The notes under the pieces: generated by a model | The model's database searches: none | What the model saw: only the letters and a program-made list of their open reading frames with translations | Told to the model about the DNA's origin: nothing | Position numbers and translations under genes: made by a program | NCBI RefSeq assembly: GCF_047302285.1 | Contig: NZ_CP154845.1 | Coordinates: 4,216,001 to 4,280,000, forward strand | Reading direction: 5' to 3' | From: Robertmurraya sp047302285 | GTDB taxonomy: Bacteria > Bacillota > Bacilli > Bacillales > Cytobacillaceae | DNA length: 64,000 nucleotides | Shown here: positions 1 to 10,216 of the stretch, in pieces | Numbering within the stretch: position 1 is the stretch's first letter | Layout: each line of letters begins with the position of its first letter

Positions 1-2108
1 ACTTAAACATTCTACGTCAGCATGATAAAAAATCTAATCCTATGGGAGAAGACTTTGATTATGCAGAAGAATTTAAGAAACTAGATTTCGATGCTCTTAA
101 GCAAGATCTAAAAAATGTAATGAAGGATAGTCAAGACTGGTGGCCAGCTGACTATGGTCATTATGGTCCATTATTTATTCGTATGTCTTGGCATGCTGCA
201 GGTACATACCGTACTGGTGATGGCCGTGGCGGTGGAAACGCTGGTAGCCAACGCTTTGCTCCTCTTAACAGCTGGCCTGATAACGTTAGCCTTGATAAAG
301 CTCGTCGCCTATTATGGCCAATTAAGCAAAAATATGGTAACAAAATCTCTTGGGCTGACTTAATTGTTTTAGCAGGTAATGTAGCGATTGAAGACATGGG
401 CTTAAAGACTGTCGGATTTGGTGCAGGTCGTCCAGATATTTGGCATCCAGAAGAAGATATCTACTGGGGTGTAGAAAAAGAATGGCTAGATGATAAGCGT
501 TACACAGGTGATCGTGAGCTCGAAAATCCACTTGCAGCCGTTCAAATGGGTCTTATTTACGTAAACCCAGAAGGTCCAAACGGTAAGCCAGATCCAATTG
601 CTGCTGCTCGCGATATTCGTGATACATTCGGCCGTATGGGAATGAATGATGAAGAAACTGTTGCGTTAATCGCTGGTGGACATACTTTCGGTAAAGCACA
701 CGGTGCCGGTGATGCTGCTCTTGTAGGTCCAGAACCAGAGGCTGCTCCTCTTGAAGCTCAAGGTCTAGGTTGGGAAAATTCTTACGGTAGCGGTAAAGGT
801 CGTGACACGATCACTAGTGGTATTGAAGGTGCTTGGACTGCTAATCCTACACAATGGGATAATGGCTACTTTGATCTATTATTTGGATATGAGTGGTGGC
901 TTACAAAGAGCCCAGCAGGTGCATATCAATGGATGGCAGTAGACCCAGCTGAGAAAGACCTTGCTCCAGATGCTGAAGATCCATCTATTAAAGTTCCAAC
1001 AATTATGTTTACAACTGACCTTGCATTACGTAATGATCCAGTATACGAAAAAATTGCTCGTCGTTTCCATGAAAATCCAGAAGAATTCGCTGATGCATTT
1101 GCAAAAGCTTGGTTTAAATTAATCCATCGTGACATGGGTCCAAAAACTAGATATTTAGGTCCAGAAGTTCCAGAAGAAGACTTCATCTGGCAAGATCCTG
1201 TTCCAACAGTAGATTATAACCTAACTGAAGAAGAAGTAGCTAAGATTAAGGCATTAATCCTTGACTCTGAACTAACAATCAGTGAGCTAGTAACAACAGC
1301 ATGGGCTTCTGCAAGCACATTCCGTGGCTCTGATATGCGTGGTGGAGCGAATGGTGCTCGTATCCGTCTTGAGCCACAAAAGAACTGGGAAGTTAACCAA
1401 CCCGAACAACTTGAAAAAGTTCTAACTGTACTTGAGGGAATTCAAAGTCATTTAGATAAGAAAGTTAGCTTAGCTGACTTAATCGTTCTTGGTGGTACTG
1501 CTGCAGTTGAAAAGGCTGCTCAAGATGCAGGCTTTGATGTAACGGTTCCTTTCCTTCCAGGACGTGGTGATGCAACTCAAGAACAAACAGATGTTGAAAG
1601 CTTTGCAGTACTTGAGCCTGTTGCAGATGGTTTCCGCAACTATCAAAAGCAACAGTACAGTGTAGCATCTGCTGAATTACTAGTAGACAAGGCTCAACTT
1701 CTAGGCCTAACAGCTCCAGAAATGACTGTCCTTATTGGTGGCATGCGCGTTCTAGGTACAAACTTCGGTGGAACTAAGCACGGCGTATTCACAGACAGTG
1801 TTGGTACACTTACAAACGACTTCTTCGTTAACTTGCTTGACATGAATGTTAAATGGGCTCCAGTAGGTAATGACGTATTTGAAGGTCGCAACCGCCAAAC
1901 TGGTGAACTTGTACGTACAGCAACAGGTGTTGACCTAGTATTCGGTTCAAACTCTGTTCTACGTGCCCTTGTTGAAGTTTATGCACAAGACGACAACAAA
2001 GAAAAGTTCGTACGTGACTTCATTGCTGCTTGGGTTAAAGTAATGAACGCTGACCGCTTCGATGTGAAAAACACTGAGAAGAAAGACGTTCAATTAGCAG
2101 GTAAATAA
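1..2108 (+). CDS. katG: Catalase-peroxidase KatG (5' end outside window)
   Basis: Bifunctional haem catalase/peroxidase that removes hydrogen peroxide in the cytoplasm. The reading frame is open from base 3, and the residues before the Met at 42 (ending HDKKSNP) look like the usual KatG N-terminus, so this Met is internal and the gene starts left of the window. Counting from that Met, the distal Arg-Trp-His triad lies at about residues 47-51 (RMSWH), and the proximal haem His is in AGGHTFGKAHGAG. The second, haem-free KatG-like half follows and ends in a normal stop. About 701 residues are visible, near the family length of 720-740, so only a short N-terminal piece is missing. A strong terminator follows at once. 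Regulation cannot be judged because the promoter is not in view. Confidence 0.97.
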   Translation, partial: LNILRQHDKKSNPMGEDFDYAEEFKKLDFDALKQDLKNVMKDSQDWWPADYGHYGPLFIRMSWHAAGTYRTGDGRGGGNAGSQRFAPLNSWPDNVSLDKARRLLWPIKQKYGNKISWADLIVLAGNVAIEDMGLKTVGFGAGRPDIWHPEEDIYWGVEKEWLDDKRYTGDRELENPLAAVQMGLIYVNPEGPNGKPDPIAAARDIRDTFGRMGMNDEETVALIAGGHTFGKAHGAGDAALVGPEPEAAPLEAQGLGWENSYGSGKGRDTITSGIEGAWTANPTQWDNGYFDLLFGYEWWLTKSPAGAYQWMAVDPAEKDLAPDAEDPSIKVPTIMFTTDLALRNDPVYEKIARRFHENPEEFADAFAKAWFKLIHRDMGPKTRYLGPEVPEEDFIWQDPVPTVDYNLTEEEVAKIKALILDSELTISELVTTAWASASTFRGSDMRGGANGARIRLEPQKNWEVNQPEQLEKVLTVLEGIQSHLDKKVSLADLIVLGGTAAVEKAAQDAGFDVTVPFLPGRGDATQEQTDVESFAVLEPVADGFRNYQKQQYSVASAELLVDKAQLLGLTAPEMTVLIGGMRVLGTNFGGTKHGVFTDSVGTLTNDFFVNLLDMNVKWAPVGNDVFEGRNRQTGELVRTATGVDLVFGSNSVLRALVEVYAQDDNKEKFVRDFIAAWVKVMNADRFDVKNTEKKDVQLAGK

Positions 2109-2118
2109 TTTATATAGT

Positions 2119-2154
2119 TAACCCCCTCGTGATTTTCACGAGGGGGTTATTTTT
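2119..2154 (+). terminator. Intrinsic terminator after katG
   Basis: Perfect 12-bp stem (AACCCCCTCGTG pairing with CACGAGGGGGTT), a short ATTTT loop, then an AT-rich tail ending in TTTTT. It lies ten bases after the katG stop. Confidence 0.92.
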
Positions 2155-2185
2155 GTTGAGAGGTCAGCTTGAGTACCTGAGTTAA

Positions 2186-2376
2186 TCGATAGTCGGAAGA
2201 ATTCCGCTTATTTATAAAAAATCATTTAAAAAAGCTAATATAGACGGAGAATTTCCGCCTATTGGCTTGAAAAACGTGAAAATATCGGATTTTGGGCTGG
2301 ACAAGTGGAAATCCTCCGCTTATCCAGCCCAAAACGCTCTCCATTCTTCATATAATCGGAAAATCTCCGCTTAATT
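2186..2376. repeat. Four-copy palindromic repeat array, ~55-bp period
   Basis: Four imperfect palindromes of the form CGGA(A)AATTTCCGCTTA begin near 2191, 2252, 2306 and 2356. Each is flanked by ATA/TAT-type ends and they are 50-60 bp apart. A second array with the same unit and period lies at 55776-55966. There is no open frame here. The array fills most of the 410-bp gap between the katG terminator and the Wadjet terminator. Function unknown. Confidence 0.7.
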
Positions 2377-2420
2377 TACGTTTGCTAGTTTCTCGTTTGA
2401 GGACAAGGCATCAGCTTTCG

Positions 2421-2458
2421 TATAAAAGAATGCCCTCATAAAGTCAGCATGAGGGCAT
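2421..2458 (-). terminator. Intrinsic terminator of the Wadjet operon
   Basis: Read on the minus strand, ATGCCCTCAT and ATGAGGGCAT form a 10-bp perfect stem around a 9-base loop, followed by TTCTTTTAT. It lies about 60 bases after the jetC stop. Confidence 0.85.
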
Positions 2459-2518
2459 GGGTGTGAAAAAATCTTTTCTTTTGTGGTTTAGCCTTTTTAC
2501 CAGCTAGAAATTTGGCCT

Positions 2519-5500
2519 TTAAAACAATGCCATCTGTTCCTGTTCTCCTAGTCTTACCATGGCCTCAGGGTCATTGTCTTTAAAGAATGCGGTTCGGATT
2601 TCTTTATTCTTGGTCATGATTTGTGTTTCTCCGCTTGCCGATTCTCTGAGGCGACAGCTATAAATAACAGGGAAGTATTTTCGGATGAACTTTCCTTCAG
2701 CATGGGCAGTTAAGGCAATGATTTGAAAGCCTAACTGTTCTGCAATAAAAAATACTGGATCTAGCACATGATCACTTGATGCTTTTCCGAATGGATTGTC
2801 GACAATGACTGTTCGATGACGCTTTTGGTTTCCTTGGAGCGGTACTCTCTTTTCGGCTAGATAGTTCAGGATTCCGAGGAAAAGTGTCATGTTTTTACTC
2901 CATTTTTCTCCACCAGACCAAGCATTTGATTTTTCCCAGCTAGTCAGTGCACCACTCACTTTACCATCGTTGCTCACTTTTCTGCACTTTACGCTGATGT
3001 CTTTTTCTTTCATCACATTCTTTAGTAGCTGTTTCGTATGGAGCCATTTTTCAATTTGTTTGCGAATAAGTGACTCGTCTTCCTTTCCTTCATCGTCTCT
3101 ATATTCATCTTTATCTAATTGTATAACCATCCAATCGATATGATGACGGAGGGCTTCTTTCCCTTCTTGCTCATCCCAATCTGGGACAGAGAAGATATAA
3201 ATGTCTTTTGTCTTATCCTCTACTTTAACACGCGTCTGTTTTGGAATCGATCTTAATTCTTCCGCAATGTTTTGTAAGTAAAGATGGAGATGGGAAATGA
3301 ATTGTTGTAATTCTTTGTCATGCTCCCTCATATCAGCCTCAGCTATTTTTACACTTTGATGAATGCGATCGCTCATTTTTACTTGCCATTCGATCACATC
3401 GTCATAAGTAGTTTTGTGTTCAATCCCTGTAATACAAGTATTTCGTAGTTTTATGTCAATGATGTTATTGTTACAGAATTTAACGAATTGAGATTTTTCT
3501 TCAATTCTTCTCTTTTCCAGAGATGTCACTTTATCTTGTATAGAGGTAATTGTTTTCACTCGCTCCGAAATAATCTCCATTCGCTTATAAGCATAATCAT
3601 GTTTGATTTGCTCTTCTAATAAACGCTCCCTGACACTTTCATGTAGAAAGGCAAAACGCATATCTTGCTTTTCTAATTCTACGATGGCTTGATCTATCTC
3701 CTTCTCCAAAGATTGATATCTTTTTTGTTCCTTAGTTAAAAATTCAATTCTTTCCCGTAACCTTTTCTTCTCAACATTAAGCTGTTCCTTTACTTGTGTT
3801 AGAGACTCTTTAAACACTTCAATTTCCTGATATATTTGAAGAAAATCACCTTTCCGAAGGTCATACTCGCTTTTAACTTTATTCCACTCTTCCCAAAGTC
3901 TATTTACTTCAGGTCTCAATGACTCAATTGTTTCTTCTAATTTTCGAATTGACTTACTAAGTTGTATGATTTCTTCATCCCCGTGAGCTGGAAATTCAAT
4001 TGCCTCAATAATGCCATATTGTTGCTCGAGTTGGTTCATTTCTCCAGCTAACTCTTCTAGTTTATTCTTAACTGTATTTATTTTCTCTTCTAATAATCCT
4101 CTTCCCTCTTGCTTGTAGTCTAACTTTCTAGTAAACGATTTTCGCTCATTTACCAAAAGTTCCAAGCTTTTAGATGAGAATTTCGGTTGCTCATTTACTA
4201 CTTCTTTATAATAAGTGTCGCCCCTTAAATCATGTAAAGGTTCCCTGGCCAAATTTAATTCAACTTCTAATTCATGAAGCTCCTCATTTAGATTTTTATG
4301 AAGTCTAGTGCTCTTATCCAGCTTTTTTGTCACTTCAGTCATTTCTTCACGAATTCTTGTAAGTTCCTGCTTGTAGAAATCGAAATCTTTCTTTTTCGAT
4401 AAATAAGTTCTTCCTTTAGATATTCTTGTCTCTAGACCGTTATAGATATCTTTTGTCTCGGATAATCGCTTATGGTATTCCCTTATCTCTTTTTCTTTCT
4501 GTTCGATTTGTGCACTTAGTTCATGCAATACCCTTTTTTGTTTCGCTTCTTCCTCAAAGGTTACCTTGTACTGTTCTTTTAAATCAACATACTGCTCATA
4601 TGGGTATTTCATAATAAATTCACGAACTTTTGATAAAACTGTTCTCCAGTTTTCAAGCTCTATTTCTTTATTCTTTCGTTCATCCTTTGAATCATTTGCT
4701 AATTTTTGAACTTCTATTTTCCAGTTATTAAACTTCTCACTAGAAAGATTTTCTTTCCATATACGAGGAAAAATGTGCTGGTCACTCGATTTCCCTTGGG
4801 CGCGAATATGCTTTCGAGCTTCTTCCTCTGTGCAGATGAATACCGGATGCGTCATCTCCATTTCAACAGAAAGTAGCTTCTCTCGTAATTTCGTCATTTC
4901 TGTTTCAGTAACAATGAAAGTAATTGCCCAATACGGATAAATAGAATGAAAATCCTCCACTTCTCCTCCCAATGAACGGGCAGCCTGCTGAACGAAGTCC
5001 GTCCCTAGCTCAAGATAAGAAAACTGATTTCGCCAACGATTTTTCCACAATTCAAGCTTCGGATCTGCAGTGAACGATGTATTGTTTTCATAGTCATCTG
5101 CGAATCTTGTTGCTTGTCTTTCCTTAAATAATAGATCTTCTTTTTCCTTTGATAGCTTTTCAACTTTTTCCTCAAGCTGACCTATAATTGATTCTTCTTT
5201 TTCATAAATTGAATTGTAATGTTGCCATTGAGGCATTCTTACAGCAAGATCAGTTAAAATCTCATTTTGCTGGTCGTCAATCACTTTTATTTGTTGATTA
5301 TACGATTGTGCATCATTCCGAGCTTTTTCATACGCTTTTTGCACGTCCGGTCTAGCTTCCTTTAATTCACTTTTTGCATACTCCAGTTCTTTTATATGAC
5401 TTTCAAAAGAGATGATCTCTTTATCATAATTCTGATAATCATGCTCCCATTTTGGAAATTCATCCTCTACTCTTTCTTTTAGAGGATTAGACAAAATCTC

Positions 5501-6946
5501 TTTCGCAATTTCGTTCATATCTTTTTCTACTAACTCTTTCTTACCATTTTGATCCGTTTCTTTTAGTTGCCAGCTTCTTGCCTCCTTTTCGAGACTACGT
5601 AATCCCTTTTCTTCTATAGCAATTTCATCCTTTTTCCTACCTTGTTGAAACTCTATCTGCTTAATATTCCCTTGAATTTTTTCTTCCGCATTGAGGAAAT
5701 ATCCTTTCAAAAATGCAGTATTATCTGCTAATTGTTCTTCTAGATCGATCGTTTCTTCGTCTCTTTCTAGCAAGCTTAACTGCTCTACAAAATGGCTGTG
5801 TAGTTGTTCATTTTTCGTTAATTCCGTATTCACCTTCGAAAATCTAAGCTGCGCTAGTAGAGCTTTTTTTTCTTTTACGTCATGTCCTAGCTGATCAAAT
5901 TCATCCTTCTCGTCTTTATATTTATCGAATGCTGTTTCTCTCTTTTGCTCCAATAGTGAGATTGAGTAGGATTTCTCCTTTCGTTCCCACTCATCCTTCT
6001 CAGCTTGCCAATCTTCAATGTTCGTTTGTATTTTTAATAAAGTTTCTTTCGTCTCTTCTTGCTCTTGTTTCGTATGAAGATATAGAGCTTTCGCATTCAC
6101 TTTTTGTTCTTCTAGTTGTCTTTCAACTTCGTCTAATTGTTTAAAGGAAGCCACATAATTTGCAATTTGCTTTTCAACTTGTTTGTTCTCTTCGATCACT
6201 CGTCTTAACCGTTTATGTGCTTTAAAATGCTCACGCTGCTTCTCAAAGGTTTGGACGAAATCGGTAGAGCCTTTTCCAGCAATCGCTTCTTCTACTGTCG
6301 GAATCAGTAACTGGTCGACAAGCTGTGAAGTCGTTTTACATCCATCAAAAAAACTCTCCACTCCACCTTCTGAGCTATTAATAACCGCAATTTTTTTCCA
6401 TTCAGAAGCAATGATTTTAAATCGTTCCTCTAAATGTTGATGATAGCCCTTTACCGTATCAAATGTATTTGCTTTCAATGGGTGTGAGGACTTCATCATA
6501 GTGTAATATTCATTCATCTCATCCCGGTTTGCCGGTCGTACTTTGCTATCTACGCTCTGTCTGACAAAAGGTAGTTCCTCTATTCGATGCTTGTCCCCCT
6601 CTTCATACTCATAAGTGTAACGATATGACTTTACTCCTTCTTTCGCCATAAATAAGGTAACTGCGGTGAGTCCATAACGTCTAGGTTTTTCATTGATAAT
6701 CCATTCAATGGCAATATGTGCACTCGAAGATTCCAATGAAAGAGTATCCTTCATTTTACGTTCTGCAAGTTCCGCATTGGGGAGAATCGCCTGAATAGCA
6801 GTCTGGATAAATACCGTCTTTCCTCCGCCATTTTCAAGTAAAATCGCTCCATTATGGCTATCAAAAAGGAACATATCGTCATTGTAACGTTTTGCCCCAC
6901 CTTCATAGACGACATTCGTGAATCTAATTTTTGAAATCGAAGGCAT
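2519..6946 (-). CDS. jetC: Wadjet SMC-like ATPase JetC
   Basis: Large SMC/MukB-type ATPase, the motor of the Wadjet complex, which recognises small circular DNA by loop extrusion and leads to its cleavage. The 1475-residue protein has a Walker A motif at residues 38-44 (ENGGGKT). A very long Glu/Lys-rich coiled coil follows, with a central hinge-like globular part. The C-terminal ABC signature is SGGE at about 1344 and the Walker B motif (VIVDNPFG) is near 1380-1387, so both ATPase halves are intact. The start has a good AAAGGAGG site lying inside the end of jetB, and the ATG directly abuts the jetB stop, implying coupling. It is the last gene of the operon and is followed by a terminator. 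Confidence 0.95.
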   Translation of the reverse strand: MPSISKIRFTNVVYEGGAKRYNDDMFLFDSHNGAILLENGGGKTVFIQTAIQAILPNAELAERKMKDTLSLESSSAHIAIEWIINEKPRRYGLTAVTLFMAKEGVKSYRYTYEYEEGDKHRIEELPFVRQSVDSKVRPANRDEMNEYYTMMKSSHPLKANTFDTVKGYHQHLEERFKIIASEWKKIAVINSSEGGVESFFDGCKTTSQLVDQLLIPTVEEAIAGKGSTDFVQTFEKQREHFKAHKRLRRVIEENKQVEKQIANYVASFKQLDEVERQLEEQKVNAKALYLHTKQEQEETKETLLKIQTNIEDWQAEKDEWERKEKSYSISLLEQKRETAFDKYKDEKDEFDQLGHDVKEKKALLAQLRFSKVNTELTKNEQLHSHFVEQLSLLERDEETIDLEEQLADNTAFLKGYFLNAEEKIQGNIKQIEFQQGRKKDEIAIEEKGLRSLEKEARSWQLKETDQNGKKELVEKDMNEIAKEILSNPLKERVEDEFPKWEHDYQNYDKEIISFESHIKELEYAKSELKEARPDVQKAYEKARNDAQSYNQQIKVIDDQQNEILTDLAVRMPQWQHYNSIYEKEESIIGQLEEKVEKLSKEKEDLLFKERQATRFADDYENNTSFTADPKLELWKNRWRNQFSYLELGTDFVQQAARSLGGEVEDFHSIYPYWAITFIVTETEMTKLREKLLSVEMEMTHPVFICTEEEARKHIRAQGKSSDQHIFPRIWKENLSSEKFNNWKIEVQKLANDSKDERKNKEIELENWRTVLSKVREFIMKYPYEQYVDLKEQYKVTFEEEAKQKRVLHELSAQIEQKEKEIREYHKRLSETKDIYNGLETRISKGRTYLSKKKDFDFYKQELTRIREEMTEVTKKLDKSTRLHKNLNEELHELEVELNLAREPLHDLRGDTYYKEVVNEQPKFSSKSLELLVNERKSFTRKLDYKQEGRGLLEEKINTVKNKLEELAGEMNQLEQQYGIIEAIEFPAHGDEEIIQLSKSIRKLEETIESLRPEVNRLWEEWNKVKSEYDLRKGDFLQIYQEIEVFKESLTQVKEQLNVEKKRLRERIEFLTKEQKRYQSLEKEIDQAIVELEKQDMRFAFLHESVRERLLEEQIKHDYAYKRMEIISERVKTITSIQDKVTSLEKRRIEEKSQFVKFCNNNIIDIKLRNTCITGIEHKTTYDDVIEWQVKMSDRIHQSVKIAEADMREHDKELQQFISHLHLYLQNIAEELRSIPKQTRVKVEDKTKDIYIFSVPDWDEQEGKEALRHHIDWMVIQLDKDEYRDDEGKEDESLIRKQIEKWLHTKQLLKNVMKEKDISVKCRKVSNDGKVSGALTSWEKSNAWSGGEKWSKNMTLFLGILNYLAEKRVPLQGNQKRHRTVIVDNPFGKASSDHVLDPVFFIAEQLGFQIIALTAHAEGKFIRKYFPVIYSCRLRESASGETQIMTKNKEIRTAFFKDNDPEAMVRLGEQEQMALF

Positions 6947-7690
6947 CTATACTTCCTCCTTTGGTCGATCGATTGAATAGATAAATTCCAAAATACCCCG
7001 GTTATACTCTAACTCCATAAAATACCTTTGCACGATCACTTTCGCTTTTTCCGTTAATTGTAATTCATCATTTCCGATGTCTTGCACCAATTCTTGGGCC
7101 ACTAAAAATCTTTTCACCGTATGAAGAAAGCTAAGTCGACTAATCGTTCTTCCCGTTTGTGCTTTTGCGGTCTCTTTTAAATCATCCATATCCGCCCATT
7201 TTCCGATAATGGCGCTCCAGCTGTATTCATATTCCTTTTCTAACTCTTTTAATTCTTCCTCATCAATGGCTTGTAATGTTTCTAGTCGCTCATTGACTTG
7301 CTCCAACCAGTCACTCATGGAAATGAAATCACGTGTTGGCTCGGTTGTTTGATAGCTATCATAGAATTCTCCAATAAGGATAATGATCGTCACATACATA
7401 AAATAAATATCTGCGTTGACTGTTCTTCCAGTAAAATAGGTTTTCTTCAACGTGTCATTAGAAATATGAAAAGGAGAATTAAGTGCTAATGGAACAAAAT
7501 AGAGGCGTTCGCCAACAGAGAAAATCGTACAATCCACTTCTTTTGCGAATTGGTCGACCAAACCTCTCACTTTGTCTTCCGCTAAATACAACCGAAGTTC
7601 ATCGCCTTCACTATATCCTTTTTGACTAATTTTTGCGTAAATTTGAAAGGCCTTTATCACATCTTCTTGTCTATAATCCATCATTTCCAC
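6947..7690 (-). CDS. jetB: Wadjet MukE-like subunit JetB
   Basis: DUF4194-type winged-helix protein of about 245 residues, the MukE-like (KITE) partner that joins the kleisin JetA to the JetC ATPase. I assign it from its size, its mostly helical acidic sequence, and its position between recognisable jetA and jetC. The coding region overlaps the end of jetA by about 20 bases. The start is uncertain: a GTG opens the frame, but ATGs three and four codons later are better spaced from the AGGTGG site, so the protein may begin at 7684 or 7681. It abuts jetC with no gap. It has no catalytic motif and is not expected to have one. Confidence 0.9.
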   Translation of the reverse strand: MEMMDYRQEDVIKAFQIYAKISQKGYSEGDELRLYLAEDKVRGLVDQFAKEVDCTIFSVGERLYFVPLALNSPFHISNDTLKKTYFTGRTVNADIYFMYVTIIILIGEFYDSYQTTEPTRDFISMSDWLEQVNERLETLQAIDEEELKELEKEYEYSWSAIIGKWADMDDLKETAKAQTGRTISRLSFLHTVKRFLVAQELVQDIGNDELQLTEKAKVIVQRYFMELEYNRGILEFIYSIDRPKEEV

Positions 7691-9182
7691 CTACTCTTAA
7701 ACGCAGCACCATGTTTTGAATGGAAAAGCGCTCCGTCGCTTTTATAATCTCTTGTAATTCTTCCACTTCGATATAGGAATATTGCTCTTTAATTAATTCT
7801 AAAACCTCTTCGAACAATGATTCATTGCCATCATCTGTTTTTTCATACATGATGGGCGAACGTTGATGCATCACATACCAAAATTGGTAAAAAATCCGTC
7901 TATTTAACCACTCCTCATCTTCTACACGTATCCGTTCTACCACTTCTTTTAAAGATATCGAATCTTTTCCTTCCATAACCTTTAATACGAAAGTCATAAT
8001 ATCCCCAAATCGTTTTCGAACCTTTGCATTTTCCAGTTCCTGTAGCTCCTCATCTGATAGATCAGCAAAGTTAGTCGTGCGTTCAATGCCGTCTTGCGTT
8101 TCAATTCGTTGCTCTGAAAAAATAACGAGTGGAGACCATGTCTCACTTTGCTCGATCGTGAGAAACGGTTCAATTAAGCGTTTTGATGCGACTAAAGGTA
8201 AAGGCTTGCTTACAAGTGGAGTGGTAATCTCTTGCTTAAAGTTAAATGAATCGATCCCTACATAATATAACGCTTCTTGTGCAGCATGTAAGGCCGTTGT
8301 TTTTAAATCAATACTCTCCTTCAACAACATCGTATGAATATGGTGAACTTCACCTAGCTCACGATCAATCTGTAAAATTAGTTCATATGCTTTTCGATCT
8401 TTTTCCGAGTTCATATCGTATGCTAAACGGTTCTTCGTATCTTTTACAAATGTATGTAATTCACGAAATTCTTCGTTCTCTCTCATTAAACGCGCATTGA
8501 TATCCTCCACCATTTGTTTATACCGTTCATACGTTTCATCGGATATAATATTTCGTTGAATTTCATGTTTTACTACGGTCATTCGATTCCTTAACGACTC
8601 TACGTCTATGTGCATTTCATCGATTTGTCGTAACGCTCCTACAAATTCGCCTTTTTCAAGCTGTTTCCTTAAGACTAATTGATTTATAGATAGCTGAAAC
8701 TCAGTAAAATACTCCTTCGTCGCAAAGACCAATTCTAGCCCTTGTTCATCTAATTTATAATATTGAGTATTCATGTTCACATCCGCTCGATCGGCTTTCA
8801 ATATCGAGTAATGTACATTTTCATATTCCCTTGTTTCCCAATTATAAAAGGATTTTTCATTTCGCTTTCCACTAGGTGGTCGAAAGGTTTCCACAATTGT
8901 TCGAGCAACTTTTTCATAGCCTTCAAGAGAAAGGGATTGTTCACCTCGATTTAACTCGTATAAATACTGCGCTAAATCATGTATGCTTGTTTTTTTATTT
9001 CGAATTAGCATATTTTCAAAGAAAAATAAAAGAGTTAAAAGACCATAACCAAAGTAATCTATAGGCTTATTATCCTCATCCTTTTCCCGTTTATTTTCTA
9101 ATCGGAATAACGGGTCAAATAACGCTAATCGCTGCATACGTTCACGATAATTTTCCGTAATCCCTTTCAACTGTGTGTTCAT
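7671..9182 (-). CDS. jetA: Wadjet kleisin-like subunit JetA
   Basis: MukF-like kleisin subunit of the Wadjet complex (DUF5716-type JetA), which would bridge the two JetC heads and bind JetB. The protein has 503 residues, an N-terminal winged-helix-like region, a helical middle (about 190-290), and a C-terminal winged-helix segment. I chose the ATG at 9182 over the upstream TTG because GGAGG lies ten bases before it. This ATG overlaps the jetD stop in an ATGA junction, a sign of translational coupling. It is intact, with no frameshift. Confidence 0.92.
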   Translation of the reverse strand: MNTQLKGITENYRERMQRLALFDPLFRLENKREKDEDNKPIDYFGYGLLTLLFFFENMLIRNKKTSIHDLAQYLYELNRGEQSLSLEGYEKVARTIVETFRPPSGKRNEKSFYNWETREYENVHYSILKADRADVNMNTQYYKLDEQGLELVFATKEYFTEFQLSINQLVLRKQLEKGEFVGALRQIDEMHIDVESLRNRMTVVKHEIQRNIISDETYERYKQMVEDINARLMRENEEFRELHTFVKDTKNRLAYDMNSEKDRKAYELILQIDRELGEVHHIHTMLLKESIDLKTTALHAAQEALYYVGIDSFNFKQEITTPLVSKPLPLVASKRLIEPFLTIEQSETWSPLVIFSEQRIETQDGIERTTNFADLSDEELQELENAKVRKRFGDIMTFVLKVMEGKDSISLKEVVERIRVEDEEWLNRRIFYQFWYVMHQRSPIMYEKTDDGNESLFEEVLELIKEQYSYIEVEELQEIIKATERFSIQNMVLRLRVGGNDGL

Positions 9183-10195
9183 AATACGTTCCTCCAAATA
9201 TGATGTAACTCTTCCTTCGTTAACGCTTCTTGAGGATAATACCCATTTTCTTTGAACATGGATGTAATTTTTTCTTGATCTTCCTTACTGAAATATTGTA
9301 AAAAATGCTGAACCGCTACCTCATTTCTTGTCTGGTTTTCTTTCCCTTTGTAGAACGGCTTTCGTATTATTGCCTCATAAAAATAGGTGGCCAATTTCAC
9401 ATCATACTTTTCATGAAGGTGATGGAATATACTAATTCCCTCATAATCTAAATCTCCAAAATAGTAGATATCATGATGAACTTCTCTATTCGTAAGCCCA
9501 AGTTGTTTCGTTAATTGATTCACACTTGAAGCAATTTTCCAACCTGAACCATATATAAGTGTTGTAAAATCAGTATCTGGTAATTTATCGATTAATCCAG
9601 TATAGGTTGCTTTATTTTCGACAACGAGGTGTCTATGTACACCATGATTCGATAGCAACTGGCTCGGGTTTAAGGCAAACATGAGAGGATCAGGGGTTTT
9701 CAATATTTTCAACTTATTCAGCAGATTTATTTTTTCTAAAATGGATTTTCCACCCTTTTCATCTATCCATTTCTCGTCTTTCATTAATTCATAGGAACGT
9801 TCCGAACTATTCGTATAGGTTGTAGGTAATCCATTTTTCTGTAAATATTCATTGATCTTCCAAATCCACGGCTGGTCCTCGATCCATTTCTTTTTTGATG
9901 AAGAGAAATAGGTTCGTAAGTCAATAACAGGATGAACTTTAAATTGCATCTCTTGAATTTCTTCAATTAATGGTTGCTTCACTTTCCCTTTTTGAATGCG
10001 GAAACTATTAGGCAAACCTCGCCAATTTACTCCATGACTTTTTACAGCGTTCAAAAAACCTTCATCTATTAATGTTTGAACGTTCGCTGCAAAATCATCA
10101 TACGTATTCTCTGGTCCTGCTACCTTTTCTAGGTCACTAAGTGTGATCGTGGACCTTTTTGCTTGTTCAAGAGTGGCTACTAATTTCTTTTTCAT
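9179..10195 (-). CDS. jetD: Wadjet Toprim nuclease subunit JetD
   Basis: Nuclease subunit of Wadjet, related to topoisomerase VI/Spo11 Toprim proteins. It cuts the DNA captured by JetABC. The C-terminal half carries the Toprim signature: an acidic residue in HLVVEN (about residue 193) and the GDLDYEG motif (Asp at about 248 and 250). The N-terminal half has the helical winged-helix look of DUF3322-like JetD proteins. At 338 residues it is near normal size. The ATG at 10195 is preferred to an upstream TTG that lacks a ribosome binding site. It is the first gene of the operon, whereas the best-studied Wadjet operons run A-B-C-D. I believe the D-first order and the large JetC fit type II, but that is from memory. 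Confidence 0.92.
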   Translation of the reverse strand: MKKKLVATLEQAKRSTITLSDLEKVAGPENTYDDFAANVQTLIDEGFLNAVKSHGVNWRGLPNSFRIQKGKVKQPLIEEIQEMQFKVHPVIDLRTYFSSSKKKWIEDQPWIWKINEYLQKNGLPTTYTNSSERSYELMKDEKWIDEKGGKSILEKINLLNKLKILKTPDPLMFALNPSQLLSNHGVHRHLVVENKATYTGLIDKLPDTDFTTLIYGSGWKIASSVNQLTKQLGLTNREVHHDIYYFGDLDYEGISIFHHLHEKYDVKLATYFYEAIIRKPFYKGKENQTRNEVAVQHFLQYFSKEDQEKITSMFKENGYYPQEALTKEELHHIWRNVL

Positions 10196-10216
10196 ACTAT
10201 CATCTCGTCTTTCCAA

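Noticed and set aside
42..44. ATG at 42 as start of katG
   Set aside because: The frame is open to the left and the upstream residues fit the KatG N-terminus, so this Met is internal and the gene is truncated by the window edge.
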